From Legionellales bacterium (GTDB taxonomy: Bacteria; Pseudomonadota; Gammaproteobacteria; Eutrophobiales; Eutrophobiaceae): a stretch of DNA of 46,641 bases. The notes beneath the pieces were generated by a model. That model was not told where the DNA came from and searched no databases. It was given only the letters and a program-made list of their open reading frames with translations. Where the stretch lies: NCBI GenBank assembly GCA_002721165.1, contig PBJS01000009.1, positions 70,124 through 116,764 of the forward strand, read 5' to 3'. This document shows, one piece after another, positions 33,898-42,810 of the stretch. Numbering within the stretch: position 1 is the first letter of the stretch; the number at the start of each line of letters is the position of its first letter. The position numbers and the translations under genes were made by a program.

Positions 33898-35556
33898 ATG
33901 CCACAGTTTTTACGTTTATTAGTAATACAGAGAGTATTGATTTCTCACGGTCTCGATGAGATTATTTTCGCAACACATTTATTAAGACCCGTTCGCTTTA
34001 TTTTTTATATCTTACCTTGGAATTGGTTTAATAAGCATAAGGAAAAAAGAGCAGTTAGAATTCGCTTGATGCTTGAAGAATTAGGTCCTATATATGTCAA
34101 ATTAGGACAAATACTATCAACTCGTCGTGATCTAATTCCAAAGGATATCGCTGATGAATTTGCTAAATTACAGGATAACGTTGCTCCGTTTTCAGGGAAA
34201 ATTGCTAGAGAAATTATAGAAGATGCTTATGGGCGCAACATTAATGATATTTTCTCAAAATTTGATGAAACACCATTAGCTTCAGCATCTGTTGCTCAAG
34301 TACATAGCGCAACACTTAAAGACGGGCGTAAGTTCATCATTAAAGTGATACGACCAGGCATCGAATCACTAATTCGAAAAGATTTAGATTTGTTACATCT
34401 TTTGGCTAAAAAAGCAGAAAAATATAATAAAAATGCGAAATCTTTAAAATTTACAGGAGTTATAAAAGAATTTGAGAAGACAATATTCAATGAATTGGAT
34501 TTACAAAGGGAGGCTTCAAATGCTTCTCAATTGCACCGTAATTTTGTAAATGAAAAAAGATATCATGTACCAAAAATTGATTGGGAATTAACAAAAAGAA
34601 ATGTGCTCGCAATTGAACGAGTTGAAGGGATTCCAATACGTGATATTAATGCACTAAAAGCTGCTGATATTGACTTAAAATGTCTAGCAGAATATGGCGT
34701 TGAAATATTTTTTACTCAGGTATTCAGAGATAATTTTTTTCATGCAGATATGCACCCTGGGAATATTTTTGTTGTTCCAGGAGAAAAAAAGGAATTGCCA
34801 ATCATCAAGGTTATCGATTTTGGTATTATGTGTTCATTAACTGAGTTTGATCAGCACTATCTTGCTGACAATTTAGTTGCATTTTTAAATCGTGATTATC
34901 ATAGAGTTGCTGTATTACATATACAGTCTGGCTGGGTTCCTAAAGAAACACGTGCCGATGAATTAGAAGGTGCTATTAGAACCGTGTGTGAACCACTGAT
35001 AGATAGACCTATTCATGAAATTTCTTTGGGTGAGTTGTTACAGAGACTTTTCCAAATTGCGCGTAGGTTTGATGTAGAGATCATGCCACAATTGATTTTG
35101 TTACAAAAAACAATCATAAATATTGAAGGAATTGGGAGACAACTTTATCCCCAACTTAATTTATGGGAAACAGCTCGACCGGAGATGGAGCGATGGATGA
35201 GTGAGCGTATGGGAGTAAAAGGGTTTGTGAAGAGCGCGATGCTAAACTTACCAAGACTAATTGAACGTTTACCAGAATTTCCAAATAGGACGATAGATTT
35301 GATTGATAAATTATATGATGGAAAGATAGAAATGGAAAACAAGTCAAATGAAATACGTAAACTACGAAAGGAGATGAAAACGTATAACCGCAAAACAATT
35401 GTTTCAGTAATTGGCTCCGGACTTATTTTATCAGCAACAATTATTTATGCTTTGAATAACACAACTCATGGCGAAATTATTTCTATTCCGCTTGCTTCAT
35501 GGATATTAGGGGTACTTGGATTAGTTCTCATTTATTTTTCATGGAAAGACAAGTAG
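33898..35556 (+). CDS. ubiB: UbiB, ubiquinone biosynthesis kinase-like protein
   Basis: Atypical protein-kinase-like ATPase (ADCK/COQ8 family) needed for ubiquinone synthesis. The KxGQ motif is KLGQ (68-71). The alanine-rich nucleotide loop is ASASVAQVH (128-136), with Lys149 in the ATP site. FHADMHPGN and KVIDFGIM form the catalytic and metal-binding loops. Two C-terminal membrane helices (about 500-520 and 527-548) anchor it. 552 residues, like E. coli (546). It is convergent with the next gene, 11 bases apart. Confidence 0.97.
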   Translation: MPQFLRLLVIQRVLISHGLDEIIFATHLLRPVRFIFYILPWNWFNKHKEKRAVRIRLMLEELGPIYVKLGQILSTRRDLIPKDIADEFAKLQDNVAPFSGKIAREIIEDAYGRNINDIFSKFDETPLASASVAQVHSATLKDGRKFIIKVIRPGIESLIRKDLDLLHLLAKKAEKYNKNAKSLKFTGVIKEFEKTIFNELDLQREASNASQLHRNFVNEKRYHVPKIDWELTKRNVLAIERVEGIPIRDINALKAADIDLKCLAEYGVEIFFTQVFRDNFFHADMHPGNIFVVPGEKKELPIIKVIDFGIMCSLTEFDQHYLADNLVAFLNRDYHRVAVLHIQSGWVPKETRADELEGAIRTVCEPLIDRPIHEISLGELLQRLFQIARRFDVEIMPQLILLQKTIINIEGIGRQLYPQLNLWETARPEMERWMSERMGVKGFVKSAMLNLPRLIERLPEFPNRTIDLIDKLYDGKIEMENKSNEIRKLRKEMKTYNRKTIVSVIGSGLILSATIIYALNNTTHGEIISIPLASWILGVLGLVLIYFSWKDK

Positions 35557-35567
35557 CTGCTATTGAT

Positions 35568-36335
35568 CTATTGATTTTTTATTTCTACTAGTGTTTTAAT
35601 ACTAACTAGTTTTACACCATATTTATCAATATCATCTAAAAATTTCTTAAGTATTTCAATAGTATTAAAATGAGGATGTGCAATAGCTAGTGCTGTCCCT
35701 TCTTTTTTTGCAATTTCGATCAGCTCGTAAAATTTACTAGTTATATAGTCTAAATCTTTTTTATTATCAAGAAATATATCTCTAGACAAAAAAGGAATTT
35801 TATTTTTCTCTGCTATTTCCCACGCTACGCTACTTGTGCTTGTCAAACTATCAACATAAATATATTCATTTTCTTTTATTACATTCATAAGCCACTGCAT
35901 ATGACCGGGGTGACGTGTTAATAAGCTACCCATATGATTATTTACCCCGATTATATTTGAAACAGAACTCATATTTTTTTCTAATGTTTTTACAAATTCC
36001 TTATGTGTCATATTTAATGTTAATGCTCCTGGCCCGAGCAGTTCATTATTTTTATATGCTTGCATAGGCTGATGTAAAAGAATTTCTTTTCCATTTTTGG
36101 ATGCAATTGATACCATCTTTTTTGTATAGGGAGCATGGGGGAGAATTGCATAAGCAACTGGTCCAGGTAATGACAGTGCGAGTAAATCCTCTTTTTGTCT
36201 ATAACCGAGATCATCAATAATGATAGAAATAGAAGGTTTGCTTACTGAGTCAGAATATACGAGTGCTGGGAATAAACTTATCAAAAAAAGAAATAATAAG
36301 TGAATATATTTCACCGATATAAGATAAGAATACAC
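35568..36335 (-). CDS. Divergent polysaccharide deacetylase (YibQ-like)
   Basis: Belongs to the divergent polysaccharide deacetylase family (YibQ in E. coli), function not established. An N-terminal hydrophobic segment (about 10-27) ends near LVYSDS, so the protein is likely periplasmic. Family features are SIIIDDLGYRQ with the metal-binding Asp pair, AILPHAPYTKK, ILLHQPMQ and VNNHMGSLLT. 255 residues. It lies five bases downstream of the S41 protease gene and in the same conserved block as envC and gpmI. Confidence 0.9.
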   Translation of the reverse strand: MYSYLISVKYIHLLFLFLISLFPALVYSDSVSKPSISIIIDDLGYRQKEDLLALSLPGPVAYAILPHAPYTKKMVSIASKNGKEILLHQPMQAYKNNELLGPGALTLNMTHKEFVKTLEKNMSSVSNIIGVNNHMGSLLTRHPGHMQWLMNVIKENEYIYVDSLTSTSSVAWEIAEKNKIPFLSRDIFLDNKKDLDYITSKFYELIEIAKKEGTALAIAHPHFNTIEILKKFLDDIDKYGVKLVSIKTLVEIKNQ

Positions 36336-36340
36336 AAGTT

Positions 36341-37648
36341 TTATCCGGCTTTCTTAAGATGAATTGAAAGTCCTTTTAATACATTCAATGCTTCGTAGAG
36401 TTGATAATCAGTTTCTGCCAGAGATGAGTTATCAACGTTATCTTTTTTTTGATTCGAATCATTTTTAGTGACTTCACTATCGAGATGACCAGTTAAATCG
36501 GATTCTTTAATTAGTCCATTACCCATATTATTATTTTGTTTAACATCAAATTTTATATTTTTTACAATCATATCAGGTTCAATGCCAGATGCTTGTATCG
36601 AACGTCCCGAAGGCGTGTAATACCGCGCAGTTGTCAATTTTAATGCAGTTTCATCATTCATTGGAAGAATAGTTTGTACAGAGCCTTTACCAAATGTACG
36701 CTCTCCCATGATAATTGCTCTTCTATGGTCCTGTAGAGCGCCAGCAACTATCTCTGATGCAGAAGCTGAACCACCATTAACGAGTACAATAATGGGAATG
36801 TCTTTAAACATTTCACTTGGTTTAGCATTAAATTTTAATTTTGATCCTTTTACTCTTCCTTCAGTGTAAACAATTAATCCTTCGTCAAGGAATAAATCGG
36901 AAACACCAACTGCTGCATTGAGTAGACCACCAGGGTTATTTCTCAGATCTAAAACTAATCCTTTTAGCATATTATTATTTTCACTTTCTAATTTCGTAAG
37001 CGCCTTACTTAAATCATCTACTGTATGTATTTGAAAGTTTGAGATACGTATATATCCAAAAGCAGACTCTATTGTTTCAGCTTTAATGTTTTTAACTGTA
37101 ATAATGTCCCGTACTATAGTTACATTAAATGGTTTTTCTTCACCCCCTCTTAGTATAGTCAATTCAATTTCACTCCCTGGCTTACCTCTCATCATTTTAA
37201 CTGCTTCCATGAGAGAAATACCCTTAACAGATTTACCATCTAAACGAATGATCAAATCTCCCGCTTTGATCCCTGCTCGTTTTGCAGGTGTGTCATCAAT
37301 TGGGGATATCACTTTTACAAAACCATCTTCATAACCAACCTCTATTCCAAGTCCGCCAAACTCTCCTGAAGTCCCTTCCTGTAGTTCTTTATAAGAATCT
37401 TTATCTAAATATGCAGAGTGTGGATCAAGACCCTGTAGCATTCCTCTTATTGCATTTTTTAGAAGCGTGCTATCTTCAATATTTTCAACGTAGTCACTTT
37501 TAATTTTTGAAAAAATCTCTGTGAAAATCCTTATCTCATTTAAAGGCAGGGTATTAACTTCTTGTTTTTTTTCAGAGTTCGCCAGACTAAAACTGCTTGT
37601 TATAAAAAAAAACGTAATAACGTATGATATTTTTTTAAATATAGTCAT
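36341..37648 (-). CDS. ctpA: Carboxyl-terminal processing protease (S41, CtpA-type)
   Basis: Periplasmic serine protease with a signal peptide (about 1-23, ending SLANS) and a PDZ domain (about 95-175) containing GGLGIEVG and GIKAGDLIIRLDG. The S41 catalytic domain has Ser296 in GGSASASEIV and Lys321 in FGKGSVQT, 25 residues apart as in Prc. The C-terminal 60 residues are low-complexity and polar. 435 residues. In gammaproteobacteria this gene commonly sits beside envC and the divergent deacetylase. Targets are likely cell-wall enzymes or lipoproteins. Confidence 0.94.
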   Translation of the reverse strand: MTIFKKISYVITFFFITSSFSLANSEKKQEVNTLPLNEIRIFTEIFSKIKSDYVENIEDSTLLKNAIRGMLQGLDPHSAYLDKDSYKELQEGTSGEFGGLGIEVGYEDGFVKVISPIDDTPAKRAGIKAGDLIIRLDGKSVKGISLMEAVKMMRGKPGSEIELTILRGGEEKPFNVTIVRDIITVKNIKAETIESAFGYIRISNFQIHTVDDLSKALTKLESENNNMLKGLVLDLRNNPGGLLNAAVGVSDLFLDEGLIVYTEGRVKGSKLKFNAKPSEMFKDIPIIVLVNGGSASASEIVAGALQDHRRAIIMGERTFGKGSVQTILPMNDETALKLTTARYYTPSGRSIQASGIEPDMIVKNIKFDVKQNNNMGNGLIKESDLTGHLDSEVTKNDSNQKKDNVDNSSLAETDYQLYEALNVLKGLSIHLKKAG

Positions 37649-37771
37649 ATATATAACTCCATTCGGCTATGCTCAGCGAAGTAATTTGATTTTTTACTTG
37701 ATATAGTCCTTGTTAATTTTTTTTGTTAAGCATACTAGTGATTGGGCCTTATCTACAAGCGATATTAGCGA

Positions 37772-38929
37772 CTATTTTTTACACCATAGTGATGGATTTA
37801 AGGTTTTCTTTCCTTTTCTAATTTCGAAATAAAGGGCCGAATTCTTTTGTCCTCCACTGTCACCAACAGTAGCAATTTTTTCACCGGTCTGTACAAAGTC
37901 TCCTATCGATTTCAATAATCTCTGATTATGTCCATATAAGCTTAAATAATCATTTTCGTGATCAATAATTATTAATAACCCGAAATTACGAAACCAATCA
38001 GCAAAAACAATTTTTCCTTGGCTAACAGCACTTACATGTGAACCTTGAACACTTTCAATAAGTACACCTCTCCATTTTAGACCAGTTTTTTTCTTTTTCT
38101 CTCCATATTTTTTTAACAGTTTTCCATTTATAGGCCAGATTAGCTCTCCTTTTTTTGAGCTAAATGAGAATCCCTTTTTTAATGTATCAGTCTTATTTTT
38201 TTTATGAACATTCAGTTTGTTCAGAAGCTTTACAAGTTCATGTTCGTTTTCCTTTAAAAGTAGAAGTTCAACTCCCTGTCTATCGATGTGTTTATTAATT
38301 TCTGTTATAAATTTTAGTCTATCGCCGCGGTACTTATTAAATTTGTCTAATTTAGATTTATGAGTAGTATTTAGAGATTCAAGTCTAGAGGTTTGATCCA
38401 ATATTGTTAATTGAATTTTTTCAATGTCTATTAGCGTATTTTTCAATTTTTTTATACGTTTAGAACGAGCATAATTATCGTAATCGTAATACGCTATCGC
38501 ACGAGTAATTTCTGATACATTTTGTTGATTTAATAAAAGTTTAACATAATCATACTTTCCTATTTTATACATAGTTTTTATTTGTGAAATTAATATTTTT
38601 TTCTCTATATCAATAATTTTCTGACTATCTTTTTTCTTGATTTTTAATCGCTCAAGATTATCTTTCTTTTTTAAAATGTTATTTTGAATATTTTCTAGTT
38701 GTTCTGATATTTTGGCTGCCATTAATTCATTTTTTTTTAATTCTGATTGGAATTCCTTTACTTGATCTTTAGATTTTTCGATTTCGGCATTAACATTTTC
38801 TAGACGATTTTGTATATCTTTTAATTTTTCTTTATGGTTTGACTCATTGGCAATAGCCGAGAGTGATAAAATTAGCAGAAATAGTAAAAAATATTTTTTA
38901 GTAATAATTATTCTTCTATATTGGATCAT
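37772..38929 (-). CDS. envC: EnvC-like murein hydrolase activator
   Basis: Periplasmic activator of septal amidases AmiA/AmiB, recruited by FtsEX. A signal-like hydrophobic segment ends near LSAIAN, and a long coiled coil follows to about residue 215. The C-terminal LytM/M23 domain has GVLIESVQGSHVSAVSQGKIV and LYFEIRKGKKTLNPSLW. The zinc-binding HxxxD and HxH residues are replaced, as expected for EnvC, so it activates rather than cuts. A longer frame begins with TTG at 38947, overlapping gpmI; the ATG at 38929 (385 residues) is preferred. Follows gpmI directly. Confidence 0.92.
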   Translation of the reverse strand: MIQYRRIIITKKYFLLFLLILSLSAIANESNHKEKLKDIQNRLENVNAEIEKSKDQVKEFQSELKKNELMAAKISEQLENIQNNILKKKDNLERLKIKKKDSQKIIDIEKKILISQIKTMYKIGKYDYVKLLLNQQNVSEITRAIAYYDYDNYARSKRIKKLKNTLIDIEKIQLTILDQTSRLESLNTTHKSKLDKFNKYRGDRLKFITEINKHIDRQGVELLLLKENEHELVKLLNKLNVHKKNKTDTLKKGFSFSSKKGELIWPINGKLLKKYGEKKKKTGLKWRGVLIESVQGSHVSAVSQGKIVFADWFRNFGLLIIIDHENDYLSLYGHNQRLLKSIGDFVQTGEKIATVGDSGGQKNSALYFEIRKGKKTLNPSLWCKK

Positions 38930-38936
38930 AGAAAAT

Positions 38937-40526
38937 TTATTTTCCAATGATTGCAGGCGCTTTATCTTCTGAAAGTTTAATGAGTGATTTACCAGTCATT
39001 TCTTTGGGTTGTGCAATATTCATGATAGTTAGAAGTGTTGGCGCAACATCTGATAATGATCCAGTTCCTGGCAAAAACTTTGCTGGCCTACCAATGTAAA
39101 TTAAGGGTACTAAATTACTTGTATGAGCGGTATGCGCTTGTGATTTAATTTTTTCAGTTGTATATGATTTTATTTGTTCAGCATTTCCATGATCTGCAGT
39201 TATTAGAATCTCACCACCTACTTTTCGTGTAGATTCAATAATTTTACCTAAACACTTATCTATTGCCTCTATTGCTGTAATCGTTGCTTTAAAGTTACCG
39301 GTATGGCCAACCATATCAGCATTAGCAAAGTTACATATTATTGAATCATATTTGCGGCTATTAATTGACTTTACTATATGGTCAGTAATTTTTTCAGCAC
39401 TCATTTCAGGAGCGAGATCATAAGTACGAACATGAGGGGACGGGACTAAGACACGATCTTCGCCATCAAATGCACTTTCGTCGCCGCCATTAAAAAAGAA
39501 TGTGACATGCGCATATTTTTCAGTTTCAGCAATACGTAATTGTTTTAAGCCAAGACCTGAAATATATTTTCCAAACACATTGGGCAAGGAAACCGAGGGA
39601 AATGCTACTGGAAATTCATACTCTGCTTTGTAAGATGTTAAACTTATAAAGGCTGATAGTTTTGGCATCCTTTCTCGTTCAAATGCAACAAATGTAGGTT
39701 TAGTAAATGATCTCGCTAATTGTCGTGCGCGATCAGCTCGATAGTTAGCAAATATAACAACATCATCATCTTCAACAATGACCGGGGGTTTGCCGCCCTG
39801 GGTGATTGCAGTTGGAGATATAAATTCATCTGATTCGCCTCTAGCGTAGGCCATATCAATGGCAATAAATGGATCATTTGATCTGTAGTCAGACTTTCCT
39901 TGGCTAATGAGATCATATGCAAATTTTGTTCTGTCCCAATGTTTATTTCTATCCATCGCATAATAGCGGCCAATCAAAGTAGCAATGCGACCAACATTCA
40001 ATTCTTTGATTTTTATTTGAACTTTATGTATTGATTCTATTGCACTCTTTGGAGATGTATCTCTTCCATCAAGAAATGCATGAAGATATAATTTTTTTAC
40101 CTTACACCTATTTGCTAGTTCCATTAATGCAAAAATATGATCTTCATGACTATGGACACCTCCAGCAGATAAAAGGCCAAGCAAGTGAACAGCTTTATTA
40201 TTTTTTGCCGCAAAAATAAATGCATCATTGAGTATTTTATTCTCATAGAATGTGCCATCTTTGATGGCTCGAGTTATCCGGGTGAATTCTTGATCTACTA
40301 CACGTCCGGCTCCAATATTCATATGCCCAACTTCTGAATTACCCATTTGTGATGCGGGTAAGCCCACATCAAGCCCAGATGCACTTATTAATGTGTGTGG
40401 GTATTGGTCCCAGATTTGGTCCCAGTTTGGCTTATGAGCAGAATAAATTGCATTGTAATCGGTATTATCCGTATGCCCCCAGCCATCAAGGATTATTAGA
40501 ATGGTCGGTTTATGTACTAGTTGCAT
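38937..40526 (-). CDS. gpmI: 2,3-bisphosphoglycerate-independent phosphoglycerate mutase
   Basis: Manganese-dependent glycolytic enzyme of the alkaline phosphatase superfamily, interconverting 3- and 2-phosphoglycerate. LIILDGWG holds a metal Asp, and MGNSEVGHMNIGAGR carries the phosphorylated Ser. HAFLDGRDTSP, GRYYAMDRNKHWDR and ITADHGNAEQ complete the active site. A GTG at 40529 is immediately followed by ATG at 40526; I take the ATG (529 residues), giving MQLVHKPTILIILDG. Confidence 0.97.
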   Translation of the reverse strand: MQLVHKPTILIILDGWGHTDNTDYNAIYSAHKPNWDQIWDQYPHTLISASGLDVGLPASQMGNSEVGHMNIGAGRVVDQEFTRITRAIKDGTFYENKILNDAFIFAAKNNKAVHLLGLLSAGGVHSHEDHIFALMELANRCKVKKLYLHAFLDGRDTSPKSAIESIHKVQIKIKELNVGRIATLIGRYYAMDRNKHWDRTKFAYDLISQGKSDYRSNDPFIAIDMAYARGESDEFISPTAITQGGKPPVIVEDDDVVIFANYRADRARQLARSFTKPTFVAFERERMPKLSAFISLTSYKAEYEFPVAFPSVSLPNVFGKYISGLGLKQLRIAETEKYAHVTFFFNGGDESAFDGEDRVLVPSPHVRTYDLAPEMSAEKITDHIVKSINSRKYDSIICNFANADMVGHTGNFKATITAIEAIDKCLGKIIESTRKVGGEILITADHGNAEQIKSYTTEKIKSQAHTAHTSNLVPLIYIGRPAKFLPGTGSLSDVAPTLLTIMNIAQPKEMTGKSLIKLSEDKAPAIIGK

Positions 40527-40748
40527 CACTAATATTGGGCATCACTTACGGAAATGCAGAAGAATATTGGACCGTTTAAATTTTTTTGCAATTTTAATCT
40601 GCAATAAATATATAATCGAAGTTGTTGGTTAATTTAAGCAAAATTCTCGTTAGGCTTTGAGTTTCAAAGACTTTTGTGAATATTAACATGAAATTATTGA
40701 ATACAACACGTTAAATAACACGGTTATTTATCCAATTTCAATGGTTTT

Positions 40749-40776
40749 TTGGCTGTCAGATATGACGTATTATCGT
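40749..40776 (+). promoter_or_regulatory. Weak candidate promoter before the rhodanese gene
   Basis: TTGGCT (40749-40754), a 16-base spacer and TATCGT (40771-40776) match the sigma-70 consensus at four of six positions each, about 35 bases before the ATG. A small dyad GACG/CGTC overlaps the -10. The rest of the 284-base gap to gpmI is AT-rich and shows nothing else I can assign. Confidence 0.28.
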
Positions 40777-40810
40777 CGTTATTTAAACTCAACAATAAGA
40801 GAATAGTTAA

Positions 40811-41236
40811 ATGGAAAAGTTCCCTATATTTGTTATAAATCATCCATATTTATTTTCATTGCTTTTTGTAATTTTAACATTGTTAATATGGAATATTTTT
40901 GGTGGAATGGTTGGTGGTGTTAAGTTGTTGACCGCGGACGAAGCGACTCAGCTTATTAATCGTGAAGATGCTGAACTAATAGATATACGAAGCCAAAAAG
41001 AATTTGAGAATGGCCATATCATTAATGCAAAAAATTTTAGTCTGCATGAATTGCCCGAAAAATTAAATAAGTACAGAAAAAATAACAGTAAGGGTATTAT
41101 TTTTTATTGTTCCAATGGCAGTGTCTCACTTAAGGAAGCGCAAAAATTAGTGAAACAAGGTGAAGAAATGATCTATTGCTTAAGGGGAGGTATTGCATCA
41201 TGGACAAATGCGAATTTACCCTTAACTAAAGGTTGA
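40811..41236 (+). CDS. Membrane-anchored rhodanese-like protein (YibN-like)
   Basis: N-terminal membrane helix (about 12-30) followed by one rhodanese domain facing the cytoplasm or periplasm. LIDIRSQKEFENGHIINAKN is the family entry motif, and the active-site loop CSNGSVS has Cys100 at the sulfur-carrying position. 141 residues. It matches E. coli YibN in layout and in location upstream of secB-gpsA. The substrate is unknown. Confidence 0.9.
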   Translation: MEKFPIFVINHPYLFSLLFVILTLLIWNIFGGMVGGVKLLTADEATQLINREDAELIDIRSQKEFENGHIINAKNFSLHELPEKLNKYRKNNSKGIIFYCSNGSVSLKEAQKLVKQGEEMIYCLRGGIASWTNANLPLTKG

Positions 41237-41292
41237 AAGGATGTTTAATAGATATTTGTGAAAATTATAATTTTAGAATAGGTTACATAATT

Positions 41293-41772
41293 ATGGCCAA
41301 AGAAAAAAAGAAAATTGAAGAAACAACAGAAAGTCAATTCTCAATTCAAAAAATATATGTAAAAGATATATCTTTTGAGACACCAAATACACCTGATGCA
41401 TTTAAAATGGAATGGAAACCTGTTGTAGATATGAATATAACCAATGAGGCTACACCGCTCGGCGATGATCTTTTTGATGTAGTTTTGTCTGTAACTCTAA
41501 CGGTAAAGATTGATGATAAGGTAATATATTTGGTCGAAATTAATCAAGCCGGTATTTTCTTAATAAAAAACTTTCCAGAAGATTTATTGAGTCGTATGTT
41601 GGCGACATCTTGTGCAAACATTTTATTTCCATTCGCGCGTGAAGCAATTTCAGATACTGTAGTAAGAGGAGGTTTCCCTCAGTTATTACTTTCCCCCGTA
41701 GATTTTTTTGCTTTGTATGAAAAGCAAAGGGAACAAGCGTCAGAACAGGCAAAAGAAAGTACAACACACTAA
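41293..41772 (+). CDS. secB: SecB protein-export chaperone
   Basis: Tetrameric cytoplasmic chaperone that holds secretory proteins unfolded and delivers them to SecA. Typical segments are FSIQKIYVKDISFETPNTPDAF, LIKNFPEDLLSRMLATSCANILFPFARE and GGFPQLLLSPVDFFALYE. The frame is open back to 41233, but the ATG at 41293 gives MAKEKKKIEE and 159 residues, near E. coli (155). In E. coli grxC lies between the rhodanese gene and secB; it is missing here. Confidence 0.96.
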   Translation: MAKEKKKIEETTESQFSIQKIYVKDISFETPNTPDAFKMEWKPVVDMNITNEATPLGDDLFDVVLSVTLTVKIDDKVIYLVEINQAGIFLIKNFPEDLLSRMLATSCANILFPFAREAISDTVVRGGFPQLLLSPVDFFALYEKQREQASEQAKESTTH

Positions 41773-41789
41773 CCGGAATTTATAGAATA

Positions 41790-42779
41790 ATGTCACAACC
41801 AGTTTTAGTACAAGGCGCTGGCTCATGGGGAACTGCATTGGCGTTAGTCCTTGCACGTAATAATCATCAAGTTTATCTCTGGGATATTGATTCAGATGTT
41901 ATTGAGGATATAAAGCTACGAAGACATAATGCAAGATATTTGCCCGAAATTGAAATCCCAAAAAATATTTATCCAATTGTAAAATGTGAAGAGATTCCGC
42001 CTGAAATTAAAAAAGTAATCAGCGCAGTACCCAGTCATGCATTAAGAAGTAGTTTAAGTTTCTTAAAAACACTTGATATTAGTAGTATATGTATAGCCTC
42101 TAAAGGTTTCGAACCAGGAACACATAAATTAAGTCATAAAGTCGTCGAAGAAGTAGCCGATAATTGTTCAACGGCAGTTCTTTCAGGGCCTTCTTTTGCT
42201 TTAGAGGTGGCTAAAAAATTACCGACCGCGATAACAATAGCAGCAAAAGATAATAAAGTTGCACAAGATTTTTCAAGTCTTTTTCATACAGATTTTTTTA
42301 GGGTATATATGCATTCAGATTATATTGGCGTGCAGATTGGAGGCGCAGTAAAAAATGTAATGGCAATTGCTACTGGAATTTCAGATGGTTTGGGTTTTGG
42401 TAGCAATGCACGTTCTGCAATAATTACTCGTGGCCTAGCAGAAATTATTCGCTTGGGCTTATCAATGGGAGCTCAACAAGAAACTTTTATGGGGTTAGCC
42501 GGCCTTGGCGACTTAATATTAACTTGTACTGATGATCAATCTCGTAATAGACAGCTTGGGTTATTATTGGCTGAGGGTTTATCTGTAGAAGAAGCAAGCG
42601 GAAAAATTGGGCAAGAAATAGAAGGCCTTAATACCGCTAAAGAGGTAGAGGTTTTAGCAAGAAAAAATAAAGTTGAGATGCCAATATCCGAGCAAGTTTT
42701 AAACGTTATAAATTCTAAATACACAGTAGAAGAAGCAGTACAAAATTTGATATCTCGAGAACAAAAAATCGAGATTTAG
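41790..42779 (+). CDS. gpsA: Glycerol-3-phosphate dehydrogenase [NAD(P)+]
   Basis: Reduces dihydroxyacetone phosphate to sn-glycerol 3-phosphate, the backbone of phospholipids. N-terminal dinucleotide-binding loop GAGSWGTALA, then ASKGFEPGT, LSGPSFALEVA, the catalytic-lysine segment GGAVKNVMAIATGISDGLGFG and FMGLAGLGDLILTCT. 329 residues. It follows secB by 17 bases, as in many gammaproteobacteria; cysE, next in E. coli, is absent. Confidence 0.97.
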   Translation: MSQPVLVQGAGSWGTALALVLARNNHQVYLWDIDSDVIEDIKLRRHNARYLPEIEIPKNIYPIVKCEEIPPEIKKVISAVPSHALRSSLSFLKTLDISSICIASKGFEPGTHKLSHKVVEEVADNCSTAVLSGPSFALEVAKKLPTAITIAAKDNKVAQDFSSLFHTDFFRVYMHSDYIGVQIGGAVKNVMAIATGISDGLGFGSNARSAIITRGLAEIIRLGLSMGAQQETFMGLAGLGDLILTCTDDQSRNRQLGLLLAEGLSVEEASGKIGQEIEGLNTAKEVEVLARKNKVEMPISEQVLNVINSKYTVEEAVQNLISREQKIEI

Positions 42780-42810
42780 CTAGCCAATTAGTAGATAAGG
42801 GATATTAAAA

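Noticed and set aside
37772..38929. EnvC as an active M23 metallopeptidase
   Set aside because: The zinc ligands expected in the LytM domain are absent, as in other EnvC proteins, so an activator role is assigned.
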